Shown here: one piece after another, positions 28,854 to 38,698 of the stretch
How positions within the stretch are numbered: position 1 is the first letter of the stretch
How the letters are laid out: the number at the start of each line of letters is the position of its first letter
Assembly (NCBI GenBank): GCA_028287685.1
Contig: JAQBPE010000085.1
Span: forward strand, 1 to 59,054
Origin: Cyanobacteria bacterium RYN_339
GTDB taxonomy: Bacteria; Cyanobacteriota; Sericytochromatia; S15B-MN24; JAQBPE01
Direction of reading: 5' to 3'
DNA length: 59,054 nt
Translations under genes and position numbers: made by a program
The notes under the pieces: generated by a model
The model's input: the letters and a program-made list of their open reading frames with translations, nothing else
Databases searched by the model: none
Told to the model about the DNA's origin: nothing

Positions 28854-28924
28854 CTCCTGTTAAGGAGTTGTCGGCGAGGTTGGCGCGAACTTGCGTAGAA
28901 CTTTTACGCGGTCTTTACGCGCCC

Positions 28925-29635
28925 TTATCCGTGCGAGATCAGCCTCAGCACGGTCTCGAGCATGCGGCGGTCTTCGTCTGCGGCGCAGAGGTCCTCCACC
29001 ACCTGACGCTTGCCCGTTGGGGCGAGGTACTCCAGGCGCGGGCGGCCGTCTTCCTCGAAGCGGCGGACCAGCTGCAGCTTGCCCTGCTTCTCCAGCAACG
29101 AGGTGAGCAGCTGCTTCAACACCCCCTGCACCACGGAGCTGACATCGGCGGGCGCGGGCGGCGCGCCGGCGGCGAAGGGCTCGTCGGCCTGGTCTTCGGG
29201 ACCGAGGCTGGTGCGGATGGCCTCCAGCTGGTCTTGGAGCGCCTTGCGCTGCACCTGGAAGCTGTCCATGATGTCGCGGTGCTTGTCCAGCAGCGCTTCT
29301 TCCTGGCTTTGCAGCTCGCGCAGGTGGCGGTAGCCGGCGCGCAGCTCGATGCGTGGGTCGAACGGGCCGTCGCCCTGGCGCTCGCGGCGGTATTCCTTGA
29401 GCGTGTGGCCCTCGTCCAGCCAGGCCTTGAGCGACTTGAGCTGCTCGACGTCGGCCACGGAGAAGATGCGGTGGCCATCCGCGCTGCGGCGGACCTCCCA
29501 GTTCATGTACGCGATCCACGTGCGCACGAGCGAGGGCGAGACCCCCAGGTCCTTGGCCACCTCGGAGGTGCTCCAGTGCTCGTTCGGCTGCGCGGTCGTC
29601 GGCTCGTCCATCATGATCACCGTGCTCGGGGCCAT
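28925..29635 (-). CDS. MerR-family transcriptional regulator
   Basis: HWSTSEVAKDLGVSPSLVRTWIAYMNWEVRRSADGHRIFSVADVEQLKSLKAWLDEGHTLKEYRRE: MerR HTH; C-terminal coiled coil. Confidence 0.82.
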   Translation of the reverse strand: MAPSTVIMMDEPTTAQPNEHWSTSEVAKDLGVSPSLVRTWIAYMNWEVRRSADGHRIFSVADVEQLKSLKAWLDEGHTLKEYRRERQGDGPFDPRIELRAGYRHLRELQSQEEALLDKHRDIMDSFQVQRKALQDQLEAIRTSLGPEDQADEPFAAGAPPAPADVSSVVQGVLKQLLTSLLEKQGKLQLVRRFEEDGRPRLEYLAPTGKRQVVEDLCAADEDRRMLETVLRLISHG

Positions 29636-29719
29636 GGTCGGGGCTCCTTCCGGGTTGGGGGAATGTCGCCGATCATGACATAATCCGGCCGTGGCGGCTG
29701 TGACGCATGCCCGCCGGGC

Positions 29720-30658
29720 TCAGGGCGAGAACGCGTCCAACTCCGCCCGGGTGGGCAAGGCGGCGATCGCCCCCGTCCGCGTGCACACCAGCCCACCCAC
29801 CGCGCTCGCTCGCGTCAGCACCCGGGTCCAGCCAGCGGCATCCAGGCGGTCGGGCACCGCCGCCAGGCGCTCGTCGGCACGCTTCAAGGCCGTCAACTCT
29901 GCCAACACGCCCGCCACGAAGCCGTCCCCGGCGCCGGTGGTGTCGACCACGTCCACGGCCGGCGCCGCGACCCGCACCTGGCCGCCAGCCCAGCGCACCT
30001 CCGCGCCCTGCGCGCCGTGCGTCGTCAAGACCGTGATCCCGGGGCCCAGCGTGCCCAGCAGCGCCAGCTCGTCCTCGCCCAGCTTCACGACCGTGGCCAC
30101 GGTCAGGGCCGCCTCCAACACGCGCAGCAGCTTCTGCCGATCCGGCCACAGCACGAGCCGCACGTTGGGATCGAACATGACCAGTCCACCGGCGGCACGC
30201 ACGCGCGCGGCGGCTTCCAACACGGCGCCCCGCGCGGGCGCGCCTTGCAGGATCAGCGAGCCGAAGTAGAAGGCATCGAGGTGGTCGAGCGTGGCGACCG
30301 GCAGGTCGGACGGGGCGATCGCCGCGTCGGCGCAGGCCACGCGGGAGAAGGCCGCGAGCTCCCGATCGCCGTCCGCGCGGGTGGTGACGTAGGCCATGCG
30401 CGTCTGACAGCCCATCACGCGGCGGACCAACGAGGCGTCCACGCCCTCGGCCGCCAGGAGCGCGGCCAGGGCGTCGCCGAAGGGGTCTTCCGCCAGGCAG
30501 CCCGCGAAGCCCGCACGCACGCCCAGCCGCGCCAGCCCCACCGCCACGTTCAGCGGTGCGCCGCCGGGGGCCCGCTCGAAGTGCCGCGCAGCAGCCAGGG
30601 TTGCGCCGCGCTCGCGGCTCACCCAGTCGATCAGCGCTTCCCCGGCCGTCAGGATCAT
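29720..30658 (-). CDS. PfkB-family carbohydrate kinase (fructokinase-like)
   Basis: ATG 30658 MILTAGEALIDWV; GGAPLNVAVGLARLG and VVDTTGAGDGFVAGVLAEL. Confidence 0.92.
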   Translation of the reverse strand: MILTAGEALIDWVSRERGATLAAARHFERAPGGAPLNVAVGLARLGVRAGFAGCLAEDPFGDALAALLAAEGVDASLVRRVMGCQTRMAYVTTRADGDRELAAFSRVACADAAIAPSDLPVATLDHLDAFYFGSLILQGAPARGAVLEAAARVRAAGGLVMFDPNVRLVLWPDRQKLLRVLEAALTVATVVKLGEDELALLGTLGPGITVLTTHGAQGAEVRWAGGQVRVAAPAVDVVDTTGAGDGFVAGVLAELTALKRADERLAAVPDRLDAAGWTRVLTRASAVGGLVCTRTGAIAALPTRAELDAFSP

Positions 30659-31692
30659 GGCTGCGGCGGGCGGCCCAGCTTGGCGATCTCGCCGCCTTGC
30701 AGGGCCTCGCCGGCGATCGCCAGCCAGGCCGTCTTGTTGCTGGCCGGCAGCTTGATGCCCAGCTCCTTGAAGCGGTAGATCACCTTGCGGCGGAAGGCGC
30801 GGCCCACCACCCACTGCTCTAACGGGCGCGTCTTGAGTTGCAGCTTGATCTGCACCTCGCCCTCCTTGAAGGCTTCCACGCCCAACACCTCCACCGGCTC
30901 CAGCACCTTGTCCGGCATCTCGGCCTGGATCTCCGCGCCGCACTGCTCGAGGGCCGCGATCACGCGGTCGGGGTCCTCGTCGTAGGAGACGGAGATCTCG
31001 AGCACCGCGCGGGCCCACTCCTTGGAGTGGTTGGTCACGGCCAGGATTTGGCCGTTGGGGATCGTGATCAGCTGGCCGTGCTGGTTGCGCAGCTGCGTGA
31101 TGCGCAGGTTCATCTTCTCGACGAGGCCGATCTTGGTGTCCACCTCGATCACGTCGCCGATGCCGAACTGGTCCTCCGTGAGGATGAAGAAGCCGCTGAT
31201 CACGTCCTTGACCAGGCTCTGGGCGCCGAAGCCTACCGCGAGGCCCGCAATGCCGGCCGAGGCCAGCAGCGGCGCCACGTTCACCCCGATCTTGGCCAGG
31301 ATCAAGGTCAGCCCCAGGAACAGGATCAGCACCTTGCCCGCGCTCGCCAGCATGCCGGAGAGCGTGTTGCTGCGCTGCGAGACGCGCATGGCGGCATCCG
31401 GTTTGAGGTTGGAGTTGATGATCAGGAAGATGTTGTTCAGGAAGATCTGGTAGAACTTCAGGCCCAGCAACGTCATGGCGATGACCAGCAGCACCACCAG
31501 CCCGGTGTCCAGCGCCCAGGCCGTGACATGGGGGACCACCGTCCAGGGGCTCACGCGGCCCGCCATGATCCCGGCCACGTCGATCGAGACCAGGTGCGCG
31601 GGCGGAACCATCAGCGGGACCGGCGAGGTCTGCGGCAGCTGCAACATGGGGATGGGGATGGGGGTGGCAGGGACGGCTGGCATGCCAGTCAT
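30655..31692 (-). CDS. MscS-family mechanosensitive ion channel
   Basis: LASAGIAGLAVGFGAQSLVKDVISGFFILTEDQFGIGDVIEV...NQHGQLITIPNGQILAVTNHSK. Confidence 0.93.
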   Translation of the reverse strand: MTGMPAVPATPIPIPMLQLPQTSPVPLMVPPAHLVSIDVAGIMAGRVSPWTVVPHVTAWALDTGLVVLLVIAMTLLGLKFYQIFLNNIFLIINSNLKPDAAMRVSQRSNTLSGMLASAGKVLILFLGLTLILAKIGVNVAPLLASAGIAGLAVGFGAQSLVKDVISGFFILTEDQFGIGDVIEVDTKIGLVEKMNLRITQLRNQHGQLITIPNGQILAVTNHSKEWARAVLEISVSYDEDPDRVIAALEQCGAEIQAEMPDKVLEPVEVLGVEAFKEGEVQIKLQLKTRPLEQWVVGRAFRRKVIYRFKELGIKLPASNKTAWLAIAGEALQGGEIAKLGRPPQP

Positions 31693-31696
31693 CCTA

Positions 31697-32560
31697 TCAC
31701 AGGGCGGTGGTGTCGCCTGCCGAGAGCATGTCCAGCCGCACGCCGCGCAGCGACATGGGCGCCTTGACCGCCTGCGCGGGCACGTGGATCAGCGAGACCG
31801 TGCCGTGGCCGCGCACCGTGACGGAGCCGTCCGGCTTCACGATCGCGGTGGTCTCCGGATCGACGCCCAGGCCGATGCTGCCGGGCTGCTTCGCGACGGC
31901 GTACGTCAGGCGCGGCACGCGGCCACGCTGGGAGAAGTGGGTGTCTACCACCAGGTCGGGCGCGAAGCCGAGGCCGGCCCCCAGTTGGACGCCGTCCTTG
32001 GCCGGGTCCTCGCCGGACCAGGCCGTGGCCATCGGGTCGCCGCCGAGAATGGCCGTCTTGCCCCAGACCATGGCGCCGGCACTGGTGCCGGCGACGACGG
32101 CGCCGTGGTGCCAGGCGCCGGCGATCGCCGCGCGCCAGCCCGGCGTGAGGGCCGCAAAGATGCGCGCCTGGTCGCCGCCGGACCAGAACATGCCGTGGCT
32201 GGACGCCACTTCCGCCGCTTCCGCCGCCGTGGGCTCGCCATGGGGCACCAGGAACTTCACGTGGGTGGCGCCCAGCTGCCCGAGGTAATCGACGTAAGCC
32301 TTGCCGCTCTTGGCGGGGTCGTCGGAAGCGAGCGGGAAGATCAGCACGGGCTGGTCGTTACCGCCGGCCAATTCCATGAACGCCTTCATGATCTCGTCTT
32401 GGTCCTTGCCGCCGCCGATGAACATCAGCGGCCCGCCGGCCAGCGTGACGGAGGCGGCATGGGCCACGCCGGCTTGGCGCACGGCGGCTGCAGAGGGCGA
32501 AACCCCGCAGCCCACGAGGGCGAAGGAGGCGAGTACGACGAGCAGGTTACGACGCAGCAT
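31697..32560 (-). CDS. Cyanophycinase-like peptidase S51 lipoprotein
   Basis: Lipobox LVGCGV; MFIGGGKD; SGGDQARIF; VVAGTSAGAMVWG nucleophile Ser motif. Confidence 0.85.
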   Translation of the reverse strand: MLRRNLLVVLASFALVGCGVSPSAAAVRQAGVAHAASVTLAGGPLMFIGGGKDQDEIMKAFMELAGGNDQPVLIFPLASDDPAKSGKAYVDYLGQLGATHVKFLVPHGEPTAAEAAEVASSHGMFWSGGDQARIFAALTPGWRAAIAGAWHHGAVVAGTSAGAMVWGKTAILGGDPMATAWSGEDPAKDGVQLGAGLGFAPDLVVDTHFSQRGRVPRLTYAVAKQPGSIGLGVDPETTAIVKPDGSVTVRGHGTVSLIHVPAQAVKAPMSLRGVRLDMLSAGDTTAL

Positions 32561-32598
32561 CTTCGCCTTATCGCCACCTTAACCTTGAAACGTGCGTT

Positions 32599-33396
32599 TT
32601 ACAGCCGCCAATCCTTGAGGTCCAGCCGCTGACCGCTGGAAACGACCGCCACGCGCGCGGCGCCGGCTTCGGGCTTGATCACGGTGACGGCGCCGATGCC
32701 GAAGACCTCCATCGGGCCCTGGTTGGGCAGATAGGCCGCGGTCTCCGGGTCGATACCGATGCCCAGCGCGTCCTGCGCGCCACAGGCGGTCCAGAGCCGG
32801 GTAAAACGGGCGCGTTCGCTGAAGTGTGGGTCGAAGATCGTGTTCCCCAGCAAGCCCACGCCGTCTTCGATGGCCAGGGCGGCCTTGCCCTTGGCGATCA
32901 CATCAGACGATTCGCCTTTCACGATCACGCCCGTGCCCCAAATCATGCTGCCGGCGCTGTGTCCGCCAATCGCGGCCCCGGCCTGGCGGGCAGCGCGCAC
33001 GTCGTCGAAGAAGGGCTTGAAGGCCGTCAACAGCTTGTCCGGCGAGCCACCGGCGAACCAGAGGCCCGCGGCGCCGCGCACGACCGCATGGTCCGCCGCC
33101 ACGCCGGTCATGACCGTGAGGTTGGTGGCGCCGCGGTCCTTGAAGTAGGCCAGGTAGCGGTCACCCTGCGCGTCGCCGCCCGCGAAGGGCACGATCACGA
33201 TCGGCGCGGCCTTGCCGCCGGCCAGGTCCAGGAAGCGGCCCAGCAGGGCCGGCGAGTCATCCCCGCCGCCGACCAGGAACAGGGGCCCCGGTCCGTCGGC
33301 CTGGCGCAGCTGATAGTGGCCGGCGGGCTTCCGCACGGGTTCGTCGTGGCCGCACCCGGCCACCATTACCGCCAGCAAGATCGCCACACAACGCAT
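32599..33396 (-). CDS. Cyanophycinase-like peptidase S51 lipoprotein (tandem paralogue)
   Basis: MRCVAILLAVMVAGCGH lipobox; LFLVGGGDDSPALLGRFLDLAGG; FAGGSPDKLL; AIGGHSAGSMIWG. Confidence 0.83.
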   Translation of the reverse strand: MRCVAILLAVMVAGCGHDEPVRKPAGHYQLRQADGPGPLFLVGGGDDSPALLGRFLDLAGGKAAPIVIVPFAGGDAQGDRYLAYFKDRGATNLTVMTGVAADHAVVRGAAGLWFAGGSPDKLLTAFKPFFDDVRAARQAGAAIGGHSAGSMIWGTGVIVKGESSDVIAKGKAALAIEDGVGLLGNTIFDPHFSERARFTRLWTACGAQDALGIGIDPETAAYLPNQGPMEVFGIGAVTVIKPEAGAARVAVVSSGQRLDLKDWRL

Positions 33397-33453
33397 CGTT
33401 CCAGCGTAGCCCGCCGAAGCGAGCTGTCCCAAGGCGGTTTTGCACCAAGCGCT

Positions 33454-35439
33454 TTAGCGCCCGGCCGCGAGCCCCACGTTCACCACGGCGCCGGCCTTGG
33501 CCGTGACCGCCGCGGCGGAAGGCTTGGTGGTGTACCCGGCCCGCGAGGCCGTGACCTTGTAGCGGCCGGGCGGCAGGTCCCCCACGGCGTAGCGGCCGTC
33601 GGAGCCCGTGATCGTGAGGACGGTCAGGTCGCCGCCCTCCACCACGATCTTCACGCCGGCCAGCGGCCGCTTGGTGCCGGCATCGACCACCGTGCCCGCG
33701 ATCTGGCCGGCCTTGCTGCCCGGTTGGGCCACCTCGGCGGCGGAGACCGTGACGTTCTCCGTGGTGGTCTCGTCGGAGCGGATGCGTACCAGCGTGGTGG
33801 AGACCCGGCGCTGGCCCTGCGTCACGATCAGCTCGTGTTGGCCGGGCGGCAGGTCCGCGAAGAGGTAGGCGCCCAGCCGGTCCGTGGCCGCGGTCAGCTG
33901 CAGCTTGGGGATGGCCACCGTCACGCCGGGTTGGCCCTGGCCCTTGAGGTTCGTCACCTTGCCGGCCAGCGACCCCGACTTGGGCTCCAGCGCCACGACC
34001 ATGCTGCGCTCTTGCTTGGCCGCCAGCGCGAAGGTCCCCTCGAAGGCCTTGTAGCGCGAGCGCGTGACCACGATGCGGTACTCGCCGGCCGGCAGGTCTG
34101 CGGAGCGGAAGGCGCCGTTGTCGCGCCCCGTCAGGGCATAGGTTTCGCCGGCGCGGAATAGCTGGATCGTGGCGTCGCTGATGCCCTGCTTGGTGGCCTT
34201 GTCGATCACCATGCCCTTGAGGTCGCCCACCGGCAGGCTCACGACCAGCGGTAGGTCCATGCCTTGCGGCGTGACCAGGCGGATCGGCTTCGTGAGGTAG
34301 ACCTTGCCCTGGGCGTCGCGCACCGTGAGCTCGTAGGGGCCGAGCGGCAGCTCGAGGATATAGCGGCCCTTCAGGTCGGTGGGCGCCCAATGGTTGGCCC
34401 CGGGCACGCCCACGCTCCAACCGGTCAGGGCGCGGCCCTTGTCGTCGAGCAGCGTGCCACGCAAGCTGGCAGTGGCGTCGGCCGCGGGCGTGGGCTGCGG
34501 CGTCGGCGCCGGGGTGGGCGTGGCGACGGGCAGGAAGCCGAAGCGCAGCGCCGGGGAAGGCGTGGGGCTAGGCTTGGCGCTGGGCTTCGGCGTCGCCGCG
34601 GGCGGCTTGCCACTGGGCTTGGCGCTCGGCTTGGCGCTGGGTCGGGGGGTGGGAGAGGACGGAACCGCCCCGACGCGGTCACCGGCCTCCTGGGGTTTTC
34701 CCAGGATGTTCCCCCAGTAGCTGATGCCCACGCAGTAGTCGCGGTCAGTCAGCGCCCCGCCGGGGTTGCCCATCGTATAGGCGCGCACCTGCCACTCCCT
34801 CAGCGGCCGGTAGGCGGCCCCCACGTTGAAGTACCCGCCGGCGGTGCCCAGCGGCCCCATGTAGTCGCCGAACAGGCTCGCGGTATTGCCCAGCGGCAAC
34901 TCCAGCCCGGCCATCAGCCGTGCGCCGGTCAGGTTGCCCTCGAAGCCGAAGTGCGCCGTCGCCAGCGTGAAGGCCGCGCCGTTGATGTTGGTGTTGAGGT
35001 CCTGGCTGACCACCATGTAGAGGTCGTTGCCTTCGACGAAGCGATCCACCCCGTTCACGCCGATCAGGTTGAGGCCCACGGCGACGGCGGTGGGCCGCTC
35101 CTTGGTGGGCCGGATCAACTGGTACTTGGCGCTGCCGGAAAGCCCGGAGAAGCCGGCCAGCGGCACGCCGTAGAGCACGGTGGCTTCCAGCCCGTCGAAG
35201 ATGCCGGCGGAGACGAAGGGCACGGCGGCGAAGGTGGGCGTCTTGGTCATCACCGCCGCGCCCACGGAGAAGTCGCGGAAGCCGTGCACCGCCGCCGTGG
35301 GCATCAACACCAGCCCGGAGTAGCCCCACACGGAGGTGGTGGCCGGCGGGCCGTCCGCGACGGCGGGCGCCGCCGCGAGCAGGAGCGCGACGGCCGTCAG
35401 GCAGGCTAGGCTATTGCGGGTGGGCACGGGGTTCTCCAT
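33454..35439 (-). CDS. Outer-membrane beta-barrel-like protein with Pro/Lys linker and carboxypeptidase-regulatory-like domains
   Basis: ATG 35439; YjbH-like N-term VWGYSGLVLMPTAAVHGFRDFSVG...; PSAKPSAKPSGKP linker; repeated GAYLFADLPPGQHELIVTQ / GRYAVGDLPPGRYKVTASRAGY units. Confidence 0.78.
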   Translation of the reverse strand: MENPVPTRNSLACLTAVALLLAAAPAVADGPPATTSVWGYSGLVLMPTAAVHGFRDFSVGAAVMTKTPTFAAVPFVSAGIFDGLEATVLYGVPLAGFSGLSGSAKYQLIRPTKERPTAVAVGLNLIGVNGVDRFVEGNDLYMVVSQDLNTNINGAAFTLATAHFGFEGNLTGARLMAGLELPLGNTASLFGDYMGPLGTAGGYFNVGAAYRPLREWQVRAYTMGNPGGALTDRDYCVGISYWGNILGKPQEAGDRVGAVPSSPTPRPSAKPSAKPSGKPPAATPKPSAKPSPTPSPALRFGFLPVATPTPAPTPQPTPAADATASLRGTLLDDKGRALTGWSVGVPGANHWAPTDLKGRYILELPLGPYELTVRDAQGKVYLTKPIRLVTPQGMDLPLVVSLPVGDLKGMVIDKATKQGISDATIQLFRAGETYALTGRDNGAFRSADLPAGEYRIVVTRSRYKAFEGTFALAAKQERSMVVALEPKSGSLAGKVTNLKGQGQPGVTVAIPKLQLTAATDRLGAYLFADLPPGQHELIVTQGQRRVSTTLVRIRSDETTTENVTVSAAEVAQPGSKAGQIAGTVVDAGTKRPLAGVKIVVEGGDLTVLTITGSDGRYAVGDLPPGRYKVTASRAGYTTKPSAAAVTAKAGAVVNVGLAAGR

Positions 35440-35858
35440 CAGGGATGCGGTGAAGGTGTCGGGTACGGGGCGGCGGCGTTGAACGCATCCACGACGGACC
35501 AACCCTTGATGCCCAGGTTGACCGTATAGCTGAACAGGCGGCCATAGGCGCGGCCCGTCAGGGCATCGAAGCCATAGGCCAACGGGAAGGTGAGCCAACC
35601 GGCCATCATGCCGTAGCCCTTCTCCGGTTCCTCGTTGTAAAGCTGCCCCAGGCCATTGAAGCCCATGGAAAGCGAGGCCGCGAACCACCGGTTGCCGCGC
35701 GGCAGCCAAAAGAAGCTGCCCGTGTGGACCGGCGCGGGCGGCGCGGTGGGCGTGGCCGCAGCACTGGCAGCCGGGTCCGCCGCTTGTGCCGCGGGCGACC
35801 AACCAACCAGGACCAGGCAAGCGAAGAGCAACGAGCAACTTCGGCGCATGGCAAGCAT
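35439..35858 (-). CDS. Secreted hypothetical protein coupled to downstream barrel protein
   Basis: Signal peptide SLLFACLVLVGWSPAAQA; stop overlaps the next ATG (TGATGG). Confidence 0.65.
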   Translation of the reverse strand: MLAMRRSCSLLFACLVLVGWSPAAQAADPAASAAATPTAPPAPVHTGSFFWLPRGNRWFAASLSMGFNGLGQLYNEEPEKGYGMMAGWLTFPLAYGFDALTGRAYGRLFSYTVNLGIKGWSVVDAFNAAAPYPTPSPHP

Positions 35859-36049
35859 TGTAGCAGAGCCCGCGCCGATTTTCGGTGATCTAAAAGCGCC
35901 GTTAGCGCGCCTTCCTTGCCGGGTGCCCGCCGCCGCAGCGGAGGGGACCGCACCCGGAACTGGTGAGATAGAAGGCGGTTAAAGCGCTAAGGGCCTGACA
36001 GGGCGCGTGGTAGACGAACGAAAGCCGTTCCGCCGATAGAATCCGCGTT

Positions 36050-36640
36050 CTAGAAGCTCAGGTTGGCGCCGACAAAATCGCCGCGGCCGTTGATGCCGAG
36101 CGTCGCTTCCACGTTGGGCAGAAACTTGTATCCAACTTCCAACCCGGAGGATGGGGGCCCGCCCAAGAACAACAGCGTCTCGCCACCCTTCGCGTAGTCG
36201 TATAACGCCGCGTAAGTCAGGTCCAGGCGGAGGTTGATCCGATCGTTGATCGGGTAAGCCAACGCGAAGCCCAGGTAGGGCGCCACGCCCAGCGGGCTGG
36301 AGAAGCCGGCCAACCCAGGGGCGCCCCAGACGCCGGCGATCGCCGCGACAGCCGGCGTGAGCTGGCTGCCGTCCACGAAGCGGTAGGTGCCGCGCAAGTC
36401 ATAGTTCAGGCCACCGGCCAGCGTGGTGTTCAACGCGCCGCCCAGCGCCAGGCCGGGATAGACGGGCATGTCGAGCGCCAGGCTGCCGCCCGCGCTCCAG
36501 GTCCGGTTGCCGCCCAGGCCCACGCCCAAGATGGGGCGATCGCCGAAATCCGCCCGCGGCAAGCTGGAGGCCAAAGCCTCCGTGGCAGGCAACACGGCCA
36601 ACGCCAACGCCAGGGTGATCAACCGCAACTTCATGGACAC
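36050..36640 (-). CDS. Outer-membrane beta-barrel-like protein
   Basis: Signal peptide; alternating strands, terminal ...GDFVGANLSF (C-terminal Phe). Confidence 0.65.
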   Translation of the reverse strand: MSMKLRLITLALALAVLPATEALASSLPRADFGDRPILGVGLGGNRTWSAGGSLALDMPVYPGLALGGALNTTLAGGLNYDLRGTYRFVDGSQLTPAVAAIAGVWGAPGLAGFSSPLGVAPYLGFALAYPINDRINLRLDLTYAALYDYAKGGETLLFLGGPPSSGLEVGYKFLPNVEATLGINGRGDFVGANLSF

Positions 36641-36689
36641 CTCCTCGCTTTAAGCCCAGTATAGGCAGGGCGCGGGCCGGGAGGAACAG

Positions 36690-37256
36690 TCAACCGGCGG
36701 CTGGTTGCGGTGCGCCGGCATCCGGCTCGGGGCCGGGCTCGTGGTTGCGCCAGAAGCGCTCGACGGCGTCCACCTGCTCATCGCGGTTGGCGGGTGCCAA
36801 TTCGAAGACCACGTTCTGCCACCAGCCGCGCGCATCCTCGAAGCGCACGCGCAGGAATTGGCCGTCCGGTTCACCCGCCTCGACCGCCCCGCGTGCGAGC
36901 CCGCGCATGGACCCGGCCGCCATCTCCATCTGGGCGCGGTCCAACAACTTCACGTGTTCCACCTTGGACCAGGGGATCAGAAAGATCTTGGCACCCCAGC
37001 GCCGGGCGAAGACGGCCAGGTGGCGCGTCGTCAGCAGCACGAAGGGGTGGCCGACGGGACCGGCGGCCGACGGGTGCCCCCCCACGTAGCGCGAGAAGGT
37101 CATTGACACGGACGAGCCCGGGTCCGGCTGGTAGCCCAGCTCCATGTTCAGCCGGCGCGGCGCGCGCGCGCCCTTGAGCACCACCATGGTGGCCACCGCG
37201 GTTGCGGCGATCACGAGGGGCGTCAACAAGATGCCGATGGGCAGGGGCGTGGGCAT
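36690..37256 (-). CDS. Hypothetical single-TM protein
   Basis: ILLTPLVIAATAVATMVVLK TM segment, soluble domain. Confidence 0.6.
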   Translation of the reverse strand: MPTPLPIGILLTPLVIAATAVATMVVLKGARAPRRLNMELGYQPDPGSSVSMTFSRYVGGHPSAAGPVGHPFVLLTTRHLAVFARRWGAKIFLIPWSKVEHVKLLDRAQMEMAAGSMRGLARGAVEAGEPDGQFLRVRFEDARGWWQNVVFELAPANRDEQVDAVERFWRNHEPGPEPDAGAPQPAAG

Positions 37257-37271
37257 GAGGCCTTTATGATA

Positions 37272-38537
37272 TCACCCGGGGTTGGTGGCGCGCTCGACCA
37301 GCGTGCCCGTCCCGGGCGGCTCCAAGGGCCCGGTGCCCTGCTTCCGGAGTGCGCTGGTAGGAGATTTCACGGGCACCTGCCAATGGTGCAGCGGGGCCGT
37401 CTTGGGGTTGCGCGAGGCCTGCGCGGCCAGTGCCGACTGGTTTTGGGTGAAGCGTTCCAAATCCATGTCGGGTGACAGCTGCGCCACCATGCCGAGCTGG
37501 AAGCGCGCCCGCAGGAGATCGTTCTCCTGCAACGAGACCTGGGCCAGGTAGAACCGTGCGACCACACATTGTGGGTCCAGCTGCACGGCCTTCTGGAGAT
37601 GCGGCGTGGCCTGCTCGATCTCGCCCTGTTCGTAATAGGCGACGCCCAGCTGCGCCTCCGCGTCCGTGTGCTGGGGGTTGCGGGCGATCGCCTTCTTGAA
37701 GGCCTCGATGGCCAGCTGCGGCTGCCCCATCTCGAGGTACAGCTCGCCCAGGGCCACCTGGGGCCCGGCCTTCTTGGGCGCCAGTTCGTCCGCCTCCAAG
37801 AGCGTCCACTCCGCCTGGGCGTAGTGCCCTTCGTCCGCCAGCATGCGGCCCAAGTCCAGCTTGATCTTGGCGCTCTTGGGATCCTTGTCGGCGGCCGCTT
37901 CCAGAGCGTCCAAGGCGGCGGCCGGCTGGTTCTCCTCCCACAGCTTCATGCCCTTGCGGTGCAGGCTGGCGGCGCTGTTGGTGCTGCCGCGCAGCTGGTC
38001 GATCGCCGCGCCGAAGAGCGACTCCGGCTTGGTGGGCACCGCGCCGCCCTTGTTCCCGGCGAACCCCAGGCCCATGTCGAGGTTCCGGCGCAAAAGCCTT
38101 TCCAGCAGCGCATCGACGCGTCCGGTCTGCACCTGCACCTGCTCGGCGGTGGGGCCCTGCTGGGCCTGTTGGAAGAACCACTGGCGCAGTTGCCGCTGGG
38201 CCTGGCGCAAGGCGTTGACGTTGGGCTGCCCGTCGGCGGCGAGCTGGGTGGTGGCGTCGATCAGCGTTTGCCAGACGCCCGCGCTGCCGCCTGCCTTGCT
38301 GGCGAGCTCGCGCCACTCCTTGCTCAGCTGGAGCACATCCCGCTGGTTCCGGCGGCGACGTCCCTGCCGGCCCACGGCGTCGAGCGCCAGGCGCGAGCGC
38401 GATCCCTGGTTCAGCCGCAGCGCTTCCAGCTCGTACGGGTTGAAGGCGGCCGCATCCGGACGCCACGAGCTCTGATCGAGGGCCGGTTCCGTCGAGGTCG
38501 GAACGCCGGCGGGCGGGACATACCGGATGCGAATCAC
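37272..38537 (-). CDS. TPR-repeat protein
   Basis: AQAEWTLLEADELAPKKAGPQVALGELYLEMGQPQLAIEAFKKAIARNPQHTDAEAQLGVAYYEQGEIEQATPHLQKAVQLDPQ. Confidence 0.85.
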   Translation of the reverse strand: MIRIRYVPPAGVPTSTEPALDQSSWRPDAAAFNPYELEALRLNQGSRSRLALDAVGRQGRRRRNQRDVLQLSKEWRELASKAGGSAGVWQTLIDATTQLAADGQPNVNALRQAQRQLRQWFFQQAQQGPTAEQVQVQTGRVDALLERLLRRNLDMGLGFAGNKGGAVPTKPESLFGAAIDQLRGSTNSAASLHRKGMKLWEENQPAAALDALEAAADKDPKSAKIKLDLGRMLADEGHYAQAEWTLLEADELAPKKAGPQVALGELYLEMGQPQLAIEAFKKAIARNPQHTDAEAQLGVAYYEQGEIEQATPHLQKAVQLDPQCVVARFYLAQVSLQENDLLRARFQLGMVAQLSPDMDLERFTQNQSALAAQASRNPKTAPLHHWQVPVKSPTSALRKQGTGPLEPPGTGTLVERATNPG

Positions 38538-38698
38538 AGCGCCCGCCTCCTGTTGGAGTTGCTTGCCTGGCGACGATCATAACATACCCAAACTTGCCGA
38601 GTTGAGCCCTTTTCGGACCCAACAAGCGCCGGACCCTAAAGATCGCAGCCAGCCCTTCCGAAAGTAGGGACAGGCACCCCTCGAAACGAGAACGAACG

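Noticed and set aside
28890-28920. Tandem TTTACGCG as a MerR operator
   Set aside because: Two copies only and the segment lies downstream of the merR-like gene; too little support.
34540-34670. DNA repeat element (CGGCTTGGCGCTGGGC units)
   Set aside because: Explained by the SAKPSAKPSGKP low-complexity linker within the barrel protein.
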